NCBI GenBank assembly: GCA_021296015.1
Contig: JAGWBG010000062.1
Coordinates: forward strand, 1 to 8,809
DNA length: 8,809 bases
Direction of reading: 5' to 3'
DNA from: Dehalococcoidia bacterium
Lineage (GTDB): Bacteria > Chloroflexota > Dehalococcoidia > Lucifugimonadales > JAGWBF01
Shown here: piece by piece, positions 1 to 5,931 of the stretch
How positions within the stretch are numbered: position 1 is the stretch's first letter
Layout: the number at the start of each line of letters is the position of its first letter
Program-made: the position numbers and the translations under genes
The notes under the pieces: model-generated
Seen by the model: only the letters and a program-made list of their open reading frames with translations
Databases searched by the model: none
What the model was told of the DNA's origin: nothing

Positions 1-782
1 AGGCAGAGTGTGAGGGCCTGCTTAGTAATGACAAGGTCATACTTGAGCCTACCAGTGGGAATACCGGAATATCCCTTGCCTTTGTAGGGGGACTCAAGGG
101 ATACCGAGTGAAAGTAATTATGCCGGAAAACGTGAGTCCGGAGCGCTCGCAACTGCTCCGGGCCTATGGGGCGGAGATTATTTTCTCCGACGGCTCAAAG
201 GGCACAAACGGCTCGATAGAGGTGGCCCATGAGATAATGGATTCCGATGAGGGCAACTACTTCATGCCCTACCAGTACGGCAACAGTGCCAACCCGGGTG
301 CCCACTATGAGACCACCGGCCAGGAGATAATCAACGACCTTCCCGATGTGGACATGTTTGTGGCAGGGCTTGGCACCGGCGGTACCCTCATGGGGACCGG
401 GCGTAGACTTAAAGAACATAACCCCGACGTGAAGATTATCGCCGTAGCCCCCGAACCCGGCGACTACATCCAGGCCTTGCGTAGCCTGGAGGAAGGGTTC
501 ATACCTCCCATCCTGGACTTGTCCCTACTTGAGACTCGAATGATGGTCAGCAGCGCAGATGCCTTCCACATGACCAAGGAGCTACTTCAGAGGGAGGGCA
601 TCTTTGCCGGCATCTCCTCAGGTTCCGTAGTCCTAGGGGCTTTGAAGATGGCCCAACGAATAGAGAAGGGTAACATCGTGTGTCTCCTCGCCGATGGCGG
701 CTGGAAGTATCTGAGCACCGGCCTCTGGACCAAGGACTACGGGGAGTTGGAAGAGGAAGCTACGGGCAAAATCTGGTGGTGA
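1..782 (+). CDS. cysM: Cysteine synthase, CysM type (5' end outside the window)
   Basis: A PLP-dependent enzyme of the cysteine synthase family, which makes cysteine in the cytosol from an activated serine and a sulfur donor. The reading frame is open from the window edge (first full codon at base 3; 259 residues visible), so roughly the first 50 residues, including the PLP-binding lysine, are missing. Visible are the substrate loop TSGNTG (bases 51-68) and the PLP-phosphate loop GTGGT (372-386). The C-terminus, with WKYLSTG and a final IWW, resembles Mycobacterium tuberculosis CysM (ending WKYLSTG...QLWA, from memory) more than CysK. The ALRSLEEGF stretch places an arginine (480-482) where MtCysM has Arg220, the residue linked to O-phosphoserine use. 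I therefore infer an O-phosphoserine-dependent enzyme using a CysO-like thiocarboxylate donor; no cysO or mec gene is visible downstream. The family call is firm and the substrate call is moderate. Confidence 0.93.
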   Translation, partial: AECEGLLSNDKVILEPTSGNTGISLAFVGGLKGYRVKVIMPENVSPERSQLLRAYGAEIIFSDGSKGTNGSIEVAHEIMDSDEGNYFMPYQYGNSANPGAHYETTGQEIINDLPDVDMFVAGLGTGGTLMGTGRRLKEHNPDVKIIAVAPEPGDYIQALRSLEEGFIPPILDLSLLETRMMVSSADAFHMTKELLQREGIFAGISSGSVVLGALKMAQRIEKGNIVCLLADGGWKYLSTGLWTKDYGELEEEATGKIWW

Positions 783-909
783 GAGACCCAGGCCCTGCCG
801 GATGCTGAAAAGCGCTAACACCCTCCAGTCTCTCCAGGAGCATTAGCACTAGCCTCATTCGTTCGTTACCCAAAGATACGGCCCCCGGAATCGCTCCCCA
901 CAGTCCGGT

Positions 910-946
910 CGCCAACGTTGGCGGTGGCCATCCCAATGGCATTGGG
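910..946. repeat. Two adjacent perfect inverted repeats
   Basis: A 14-base perfect palindrome, CGCCAACGTTGGCG (910-923), is followed by a perfect hairpin, CCCAAT-GGC-ATTGGG (932-946). The second arm also belongs to a longer-range inverted pair, GTTACCCA (865-872) and TGGGTAAC (943-950), so two alternative folds share bases. There is no T-run after it, so it is not a standard intrinsic terminator for cysM. It could be an operator, an RNA structure at the cysM 3' end or a repeat remnant. Confidence 0.55.
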
Positions 947-1062
947 TAACCTCATTCACACATCCTCTAAGAGCGCTTGATGCACATTGCATTTTGCAAG
1001 CTAACTAGGGGCTGCTGACACCGGATTGCAGGGGCAGGGCAACCATCCGCCGGAGGCGCCCC

Positions 1063-1190
1063 CTACTGGGAATTACTTGTCCGTCATCCCATCCCCTCTT
1101 ATTCGCCATTCCTCGTCTGACCTCCCATCCATCCCTCCGAGCGCCCTCCCCACGCCACTCCCCAGGGATCCGGCTTTTGCCGGAGTGACG
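1063..1190. repeat. Pyrimidine-rich intergenic element with REP-like hairpin
   Basis: From about 1063 to 1165 the plus strand is almost entirely C/T-rich, with repeated CCATCC-type words. It ends in a hairpin, TCCGGC-TTTT-GCCGGA (1169-1184), followed by GTGACG. Read on the minus strand, the end gives CGTCACTCCGGCAAAAGCCGGA, close to the 'GTCATTCCGGCRAAAGCCGGAAT' type of dispersed intergenic repeat known from many bacterial genomes (from memory). CGTCATCCC (1082-1090) is a near inverted match to GGAGTGACG (1182-1190), so the element may have imperfect terminal inverted repeats about 100 bases apart. Confidence 0.5.
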
Positions 1191-1410
1191 TAAGTTGTTC
1201 AGAATCTCCAATTGTTAGTATCAACACACCCTAGAACCCTCGCTGACCTCGGAATAACAGAAGAGTAACTAGACTGTCATTATTTCTAAACAAATAATTA
1301 ATATTCTTGTTGTAATATTCAATTGGTGGCCACAGATTGGCAGGCTAGTTCTAAGGAAGGGTGCTCCGGGCCCGAACGGTTAGGCAGCCCCTGTTGACGA
1401 GGATAGTATG

Positions 1411-1416
1411 TGAGGA
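1411..1416 (+). promoter_or_regulatory. Ribosome binding site deciding the zinc-ribbon start
   Basis: TGAGGA lies 8 bases before ATG 1425. A second candidate, CGAGGA (1398-1403), lies 6 bases before an in-frame GTG at 1410. The ATG is preferred because of its better start codon, but the GTG would only add five residues. Confidence 0.5.
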
Positions 1417-1424
1417 TATGTGAG

Positions 1425-1652
1425 ATGTTGCGTCTAAAGGGATGTGTCCGATGTGGTGGCGACCTGGGTATGAGCTATGAGGACTGGCAATGCTTGCAGT
1501 GCGGCAGATACTATTACATATCCGTGCCCTGGAATCCCCTGCGTCACCGAGAAGGTGCCTGGGGCAATACAAGCAAAGTCCCAAAGGTAGGCGATGAACC
1601 TAAAAGACGACGGCGGGGAAACGAGTCCAAAAAGAGTGTGATCGCCGTATAA
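1425..1652 (+). CDS. Small zinc-ribbon protein
   Basis: A 75-residue cytosolic protein from ATG 1425 (80 residues if GTG 1410 is used). It has two CxxC knuckles, CVRC (residues 7-10) and CLQC (23-26), spaced by 12 residues in the GCVRCGGDL...WQCLQCG pattern of a zinc ribbon. This is followed by an aromatic stretch (RYYYI) and a basic tail with KRRRR (60-64), which suggests contact with nucleic acid. There is no catalytic domain, signal peptide or membrane segment. It lies 73 bases upstream of a RuvC-like gene on the same strand, so the two may be co-transcribed. Zinc binding is well supported by the four cysteines; the biological role is unknown, and DNA, RNA or protein binding are all possible. 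Confidence 0.72.
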   Translation: MLRLKGCVRCGGDLGMSYEDWQCLQCGRYYYISVPWNPLRHREGAWGNTSKVPKVGDEPKRRRRGNESKKSVIAV

Positions 1653-1725
1653 GCTTGTGTATCAGGGAGTCACCCAATTTGGTAAGCAGCCGGGAGCCTG
1701 CACTGGGAGCATTAAGGGGGTGTAG

Positions 1726-2310
1726 TTGGTTGTCCTGCTAGCCATAAACCCCAGTACCCGAGAGACGGGATGGGCAGTCTTCTCGGGAGACCCCTATCCC
1801 AATCGGCCAAGGGGCGCTGCCCAATGGAGCGATGGGTCCACGTTGCCGTCCTCAGTGGAGAGGGTCCAGGCCCATCCCCACTGGCAGCTTGTGGATACCG
1901 GAGTAATTACAGCCCACTGTCGAAACCGGAGGATGGTGGTTGAAGAGCGTATCAAAGCTATAGAAACGGAGCTTGATCGAATATCGGAGATGTGGCGGCC
2001 CTATGACGTGGCCTGTGGGAACCCGTTCCTCGTACAGTTGTCCCACCAGCAGGAAGGGCTTGAGGTGGTATGCAATGCCCTGAAACGCTGGGGACAAGTT
2101 CGTAGTTTACCCATATACTCCTACTCTGTCCGGGAGATAAAGTCGGCTATACTGGGCCGACATAATGGAGCGGGGAAGGAGTTGACCTACGCAATGATGA
2201 CCCGGTGGGGATTGCTGGGCACAGAGAAAACCACCCATGAGCTGAAGGCTATCTCCGTGGGCGACTACCACCTCGTGCGTCAAAAAATGGCCACGGACAT
2301 AGAATTTTAG
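1726..2310 (+). CDS. RuvC-fold protein with degenerate catalytic site
   Basis: A 194-residue protein starting at TTG 1726, which follows an AAGGGGG ribosome binding site (1714-1720) and an in-frame TAG just upstream, so no earlier start exists. The N-terminal LLAINPSTRETGWAVF (residues 4-19) matches the first RuvC strand (ILGIDPGSR-TGYG). The region YSYSVREIKSAILGRHNGAGK (131-151) matches the RuvC segment FEYAARQVKQTVVG-GSAEK, and residues 170-182 align without gaps to the last RuvC helix. At E. coli RuvC catalytic positions D7, E66, D138 and D141 I read N8, G98, H171 and K174, so all four acids appear lost. A roughly 30-residue insertion (20-50) is also present. I infer a RuvC-like nucleic-acid-binding protein without nuclease activity, perhaps working with the zinc-ribbon neighbour. 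Fold confidence is good and function is unknown. Confidence 0.75.
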   Translation: MVVLLAINPSTRETGWAVFSGDPYPNRPRGAAQWSDGSTLPSSVERVQAHPHWQLVDTGVITAHCRNRRMVVEERIKAIETELDRISEMWRPYDVACGNPFLVQLSHQQEGLEVVCNALKRWGQVRSLPIYSYSVREIKSAILGRHNGAGKELTYAMMTRWGLLGTEKTTHELKAISVGDYHLVRQKMATDIEF

Positions 2311-2336
2311 GGACCATTGGTCCGGTACTGTGAAGA

Positions 2337-2395
2337 CCCGGCCATGGTGGGTGCTGAGAAGCGCTGCACAGGCCGGGCCTTTCTATTCTTTTCTC
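2337..2395 (+). terminator. Probable intrinsic terminator after the RuvC-like gene
   Basis: CCCGGCC (2337-2343) pairs with GGCCGGG (2371-2377), with an inner GTGC/GCAC helix (2351-2354, 2366-2369), followed by a T-rich run CCTTTCTATTCTTTT. The long, asymmetric loop makes it imperfect. A separate tight inverted repeat, GGACCATTGGTCC (2311-2323), directly follows the stop codon. Position and tail fit the end of the zinc-ribbon/RuvC-like unit. Confidence 0.45.
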
Positions 2396-2403
2396 GGATG
2401 GTG

Positions 2404-2409
2404 TACAAT
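2404..2409 (+). promoter_or_regulatory. Candidate -10 element for the DUF3467 gene
   Basis: TACAAT preceded by TG lies 26 bases before the DUF3467 start codon, just after the terminator tail. The expected -35 position holds only a weak TTCTAT. A similar TACAAT box precedes the aminopeptidase gene. Confidence 0.3.
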
Positions 2410-2435
2410 GTGGGAACCGCTTCTCTGGAGGTAAC

Positions 2436-2765
2436 ATGGCTACAGAACATCCGCCCCTTCAACCGCCAGGAGAATATAAGCCCGATGAGTATTACGAAGA
2501 GGGTTCCCAGGAGTCAGCCGTCAACTTCTTCGCCGACTCGTTGCACATTTACAGCAGCCTGTACAGCAGCGTCCTCTACTTTGGCGAGCTTCAGGAGGAC
2601 AGAGAGCCTATATTGAGGGCAAAGATTAAGCTCAGCCCCCAGATGCTCAAGGCCGTGGCCCTTCTGGCTAGAAAGCACGTCAGGGAATACGAGAACTCCG
2701 TGGGGCCTATAGCCATTCCCAACCAGGTATTGGAGGCGTGGGAAATCCAGGATGAAAAGTCGTGA
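2436..2765 (+). CDS. DUF3467-domain protein
   Basis: A 109-residue protein with a strong ribosome binding site, GGAGGT (2427-2432), right before ATG 2436. Residues 33-50 (ADSLHIYSSLYSSVLYFG) and 62-95 (AKIKLSPQMLKAVALLARK, then REYENSVGPIAIP) fit the DUF3467 pattern: a strand ending in a FG turn, then V-MSPQ-K-L--LL---V--YE---GPI-LP. The family is short and of unknown function. The first 25 residues are rich in proline and acidic residues and probably disordered. The stop codon overlaps the next gene's GTG start in GTGA, so the two proteins are likely made in fixed ratio and may interact. No signal peptide; expected in the cytosol. Confidence 0.8.
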   Translation: MATEHPPLQPPGEYKPDEYYEEGSQESAVNFFADSLHIYSSLYSSVLYFGELQEDREPILRAKIKLSPQMLKAVALLARKHVREYENSVGPIAIPNQVLEAWEIQDEKS

Positions 2766-3220
2766 CATCGGAGAAGGACGTACAGCCCTTCATCAGTGCC
2801 GCTTCCCCCGAGGGGTTGGGCCTGAATTTGCTGGACGCAAGCCGCCCACGCAGGGCGATAGAGCACGTGGGCCACAGCGAGGTCTCCAGGGTAATGGTGG
2901 ACGTGCTCCGTCCGGGAGACCTGCCGCCCGGTTTCAAATGGGTCCTGACCAGGTATATCCCCATTATAGTGGTAGACACCTTCGATGCTTACTGGGTCAT
3001 GGAGAGGGTCATCAACAAGCTGCACGGCTTCTCCAGAACACAGGAAGAGGCCAAGATGGAGCTTATGGGCAAGCTGGGAGGCCACCTCCATCTACTAAGC
3101 TCCCTGGAATCACCACGGATGGCCCCCATCCTGAGACTTGAGTTGGAGTTTCTCAGGGTGGTGCTGCGCCCCGCCGATGGGGGTGGCCCGGAGACAATTT
3201 CATCTTCCCCGTCGGAATAG
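2762..3220 (+). CDS. Unrecognised 152-residue protein coupled to DUF3467
   Basis: I do not recognise this protein. It starts at GTG 2762, inside the GTGA overlap with the DUF3467 stop codon, a typical sign of translational coupling. It has no signal peptide, no membrane helix and no cysteines. The middle (residues 60-80, VLTRYIPIIVVDTFDAYWVME) looks like a strand followed by a helix. Residues about 85-137 look helical, with repeated charged and leucine positions (EEAKMELMGKLGGHLHLL, then ILRLELEFLRVVL). The last 15 residues are Gly/Ser/Pro-rich and likely disordered. The frame is supported by the overlap and by sensible protein composition; antisense frames here are less plausible. A structural partner or regulator of DUF3467 is an inference from context alone. 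Confidence 0.72.
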   Translation: MTSEKDVQPFISAASPEGLGLNLLDASRPRRAIEHVGHSEVSRVMVDVLRPGDLPPGFKWVLTRYIPIIVVDTFDAYWVMERVINKLHGFSRTQEEAKMELMGKLGGHLHLLSSLESPRMAPILRLELEFLRVVLRPADGGGPETISSSPSE

Positions 3221-3260
3221 CCCTCTAACAATCAATACGCTACCCTTGGACTCCCATGTC

Positions 3261-3269
3261 TGATACAAT
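3261..3269 (+). promoter_or_regulatory. Extended -10 promoter for the aminopeptidase gene
   Basis: TGATACAAT is a good extended -10 element (TGn-TACAAT). No proper -35 box sits 17 bases upstream; TTGGAC (3246-3251) is only 12 bases away, too close for normal spacing. A start of transcription near 3276 would leave a leader of about 55 bases. Confidence 0.45.
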
Positions 3270-3320
3270 CCCCTGAGAACGAGGCGCACTCACACCGCGC
3301 CTCTGCATCTTCAGACGATA

Positions 3321-3324
3321 GGAG
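3321..3324 (+). promoter_or_regulatory. Ribosome binding site for the TTG start at 3332
   Basis: GGAG within TAGGAGT lies 7 bases before TTG 3332. No in-frame ATG, GTG or TTG precedes this TTG for about 90 bases, and the first in-frame ATG is codon 183, inside the peptidase. The TTG is therefore the only reasonable start. Confidence 0.65.
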
Positions 3325-3331
3325 TCCCGAC

Positions 3332-5893
3332 TTGGATACTAGAGATAGCCTGAGCGAACTTGAGGAGCTTTCCTGCGGCAGGACTTACGGGTTTTCCCTG
3401 GCACAAGACAGAAAGGCTTTTGATTTACCCGGCGATGAACCCCGATGGCCCCGGGACCGGGTCTGCGACATCAAGCACGTCAAGCTGGAGCTGGTCCTGG
3501 ATGTGGAGAGCAAGAGCCTCCGGGGCGTGGCTACCCACACCCTCACCCCAATCAACGATAACCTGACCACCGTCGAGCTTGATGCGGCAGAGCTTCAGAT
3601 TGAGTCCGTAAAGCTTTGCCCGAACGGACTCCCCCTCGACTACTCCTGTGAAGATAATAAGCTCAGGATAGACCTGGGCGCACCCCACAACGCAGTCGAC
3701 GATCTGACCCTTCAGATTGCTTACCGGTGCACGCCTCGTCGTGGCCTGTACTTCAACGCACCCGACGCCGCCTACCCCGACAGGCTGACACAGGTATGGA
3801 CCCAGGGCGAGGACGAGGACTCGCGTTTCTGGTTCCCGTGTCACGACTTTCCCAACGAGCGTTTTACCAGCGAAATCATGGTGACCGTGCCGGGTAGCTG
3901 GAATACCGTCTCCAATGGAAAGCTGGTCTCGGTCAAAGAGGATGGCCCTACCAAGACCTACCACTGGTCTCAGGACGTGCCCCACCCCGTCTATCTCATG
4001 TCCCTGGTTGCCGGGGAGTACACCGAGGTTCAAGAGGAATGGAACGGAGTCCCCATCATCTATTACTCGCCCCCCGGCCGGGAGGAGGACACCCGCCGAG
4101 CCTTCGGCAAGACACCCAAGATGATGCAGTTTTTCGCCGAGAAAATCGGCGTCCCCTACCCCTGGGCAAAGTATTCCCAGGTGTCGGTGGAGGACTTCAT
4201 ATTCGGTGGCATGGAGAATACTTCTGCGACCACCATGACCAGTTCCATCCTCCACGACGAGAGAGCGCACGCGGACTATTCCGCCGACAGCATCGTCGCC
4301 CACGAGTTGGCCCACCAGTGGTGGGGAGACCTCCTCACCTGCAGGGACTGGTCCCACGGATGGCTGAATGAGGGTTTCGCCACCTACTTCGACCTCCTCT
4401 TCAAGGAGCACGACCTGGGGACCGACGAGTTCCGTTACGCTGTCTACCAGGACGCCAACACCTACATTCGGGAGGACTCCGGCCACTACCGACGGCCCAT
4501 AGTCCATAACGTGTACAACCATCCCGTGGACCTCTTCGACCGCCACCTCTACGAGAAGGGAGGTCTGGTCCTCCACATGCTTCGCTTCCTCTTGGGAGAT
4601 GACCTCTTCTGGAAGGCGATGCACCATTACTGCGTCAAGAACCGGGGCGGCAACGTCACCACCGAGGACCTGCAGCGGGCCGTTGAGGAGTCCACCGGCA
4701 AGAACGTTGACTGGTTCTTCCACCAGTGGGTGTTCAGGGGCGGACACCCTGGCTTCAACGTGAGCTATAGCTGGGAGGAAGATACCTCAACGGCCCAGCT
4801 TACCGTTGCTCAGACCCAGACCGCCGATGACCTCACCTCCATATTCCGTATGCCCGTCCAGGTGGCCTTTGTCACCTCAGACGGCAGGCAGACCTTCCGG
4901 GTGAACCTGTCCCGGAAAGAGCAGACCTTCTACTTTCCACTGAAGGATAAGCCCAAGATGGTGCAATTCGACCCCGGCTACTGGTGCCTCAAGACCCTGG
5001 ACTTCACCCCGCCCAAGGAGATGTTGCTGTACCAACTCAAGCAGGATGAGGACGTTATCGGGCGTATCCATGCAGCCCAGGGCCTGGCAAAGCTCGGCGC
5101 GCCGGACTGCATAGAGGCCATCAAGGAATCCGTCCTGACGGACTCCTTCTGGGGCGTCCAGGCCGAGGCGGCCAGGGCGCTGGGCACGGTCAAGTCGGAG
5201 GCCGCAATGAACGCCCTCATTGAGTGTACGGGGGTCTCCAACCCCAAGGCCCGCCGCGCCGTGGTGACGGCCCTGGGAGAGTTCAAGGATGGGGCCGTCG
5301 TTAAAGCCCTCACCCCGCTCCTGCAGCACGACGAGAGCTACTTTGTGGAGGCCGAAGCCGCCAGGTCCATCGCACGTACCAAGCAACCGGAGGCCTTTGA
5401 CCTGGTGTCCGGGGCCATCGGACGGCCCTCTTTCAACGACGTGCTCACCGCTCAGGCGTTGAGCGGACTTGGGGTGCTGAAGGATGAGCGGGCCATTGCC
5501 ATAGCCAAGGACATGGCCGCCTACGGCAAGCCGAACCGGGTTAGGGAGGCAGCCCTGGGGTGCCTGGGGGTGCTGGGCGAGGGCAAAAGCGACGTGGTGG
5601 AGTTCGTCGCCGACTACGTGGATGACCCGTGGCTGAGGGCCAGAAACAGCGCCATCAATGCCCTTCGGGAGCTTAAGGACGATAAAGCCGTTCCTGCCCT
5701 CTCGCGGCGTATATCAAGGGAGTTGGACGGCAGGGTAATACGTAGCTGTCGCGAGGCAATCGCAGCCATCCGCGAGGGGAAGGACCGCAGCGACGATGTG
5801 AAGAGGCTGCGGGATGACATGGAGAAGCTCCAGGAGGAGAACCGGAAACTGACGGACAGGCTGAATAAGCTGGAGACGGGGCCGGGGAAGTAG
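3332..5893 (+). CDS. M1 family metallo-aminopeptidase with HEAT repeats and coiled coil
   Basis: An 853-residue zinc aminopeptidase that removes N-terminal residues from peptides. No signal peptide is seen, so it probably acts in the cytosol. Order of domains: a beta-rich N-terminal domain (about 45-235); the catalytic domain (240-470) with the GGMEN substrate-anchoring motif (292-296), the zinc site HELAH (H324, E325, H328) and the third ligand E347 in NEGFATY, exactly 18 residues further, and the catalytic-type tyrosine Y407 in YEKGG; an Ig-like linker domain (475-560); then HEAT-like helical repeats (about 565-815) with recurring A-R-ALG and A--AL-PLL patterns. The end (818-848) has heptads of a coiled coil. 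All key residues are present, so it should be active. Classic aminopeptidase N has a different helical C-terminal domain, so the HEAT half is notable. It starts at TTG, with an extended -10 promoter upstream, and is followed 38 bases later by the lipoprotein gene. Confidence 0.95.
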   Translation: MDTRDSLSELEELSCGRTYGFSLAQDRKAFDLPGDEPRWPRDRVCDIKHVKLELVLDVESKSLRGVATHTLTPINDNLTTVELDAAELQIESVKLCPNGLPLDYSCEDNKLRIDLGAPHNAVDDLTLQIAYRCTPRRGLYFNAPDAAYPDRLTQVWTQGEDEDSRFWFPCHDFPNERFTSEIMVTVPGSWNTVSNGKLVSVKEDGPTKTYHWSQDVPHPVYLMSLVAGEYTEVQEEWNGVPIIYYSPPGREEDTRRAFGKTPKMMQFFAEKIGVPYPWAKYSQVSVEDFIFGGMENTSATTMTSSILHDERAHADYSADSIVAHELAHQWWGDLLTCRDWSHGWLNEGFATYFDLLFKEHDLGTDEFRYAVYQDANTYIREDSGHYRRPIVHNVYNHPVDLFDRHLYEKGGLVLHMLRFLLGDDLFWKAMHHYCVKNRGGNVTTEDLQRAVEESTGKNVDWFFHQWVFRGGHPGFNVSYSWEEDTSTAQLTVAQTQTADDLTSIFRMPVQVAFVTSDGRQTFRVNLSRKEQTFYFPLKDKPKMVQFDPGYWCLKTLDFTPPKEMLLYQLKQDEDVIGRIHAAQGLAKLGAPDCIEAIKESVLTDSFWGVQAEAARALGTVKSEAAMNALIECTGVSNPKARRAVVTALGEFKDGAVVKALTPLLQHDESYFVEAEAARSIARTKQPEAFDLVSGAIGRPSFNDVLTAQALSGLGVLKDERAIAIAKDMAAYGKPNRVREAALGCLGVLGEGKSDVVEFVADYVDDPWLRARNSAINALRELKDDKAVPALSRRISRELDGRVIRSCREAIAAIREGKDRSDDVKRLRDDMEKLQEENRKLTDRLNKLETGPGK

Positions 5894-5931
5894 GTAATGG
5901 CAGGGAAGGTCCGCATCTGAAGAGAAGTAGA

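Larger units (their letters stand above)
783..1409. other. Intergenic region without a convincing gene
   Basis: About 630 bases separate cysM from the zinc-ribbon gene. The short open frames here, mostly on the minus strand, have no start context, no recognisable domain and biased composition, so I do not call them genes. The region contains clustered inverted repeats (865-950), a pyrimidine-rich tract ending in a REP-like hairpin (1063-1190) and an AT-rich stretch (about 1271-1325) in otherwise GC-rich DNA. The AT-rich part may hold the promoter of the next genes, but I found no clear -35/-10 pair. No tRNA cloverleaf was recognised. Confidence 0.6.

Noticed and set aside
1005..1211. A 68-codon minus-strand open frame in the intergenic region.
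   Set aside because: It is explained by the pyrimidine-rich repeat, giving an Arg/Gly-rich protein with no recognisable pattern.
2591..3091. A 166-codon minus-strand open frame.
   Set aside because: It overlaps the end of the DUF3467 gene and most of the coupled 152-residue gene in antisense, and shows no domain or ribosome binding site.
3246..3269. TTGGAC and TACAAT as a standard -35/-10 promoter pair.
   Set aside because: The spacer is only 12 bases; the extended -10 alone is a better reading.
3425..4747. A 440-codon open frame on the minus strand.
   Set aside because: It lies wholly inside the aminopeptidase gene, whose zinc and substrate motifs are intact on the plus strand. The antisense protein is Val/Gly/Leu-rich without a domain, as expected from GC-biased codons.
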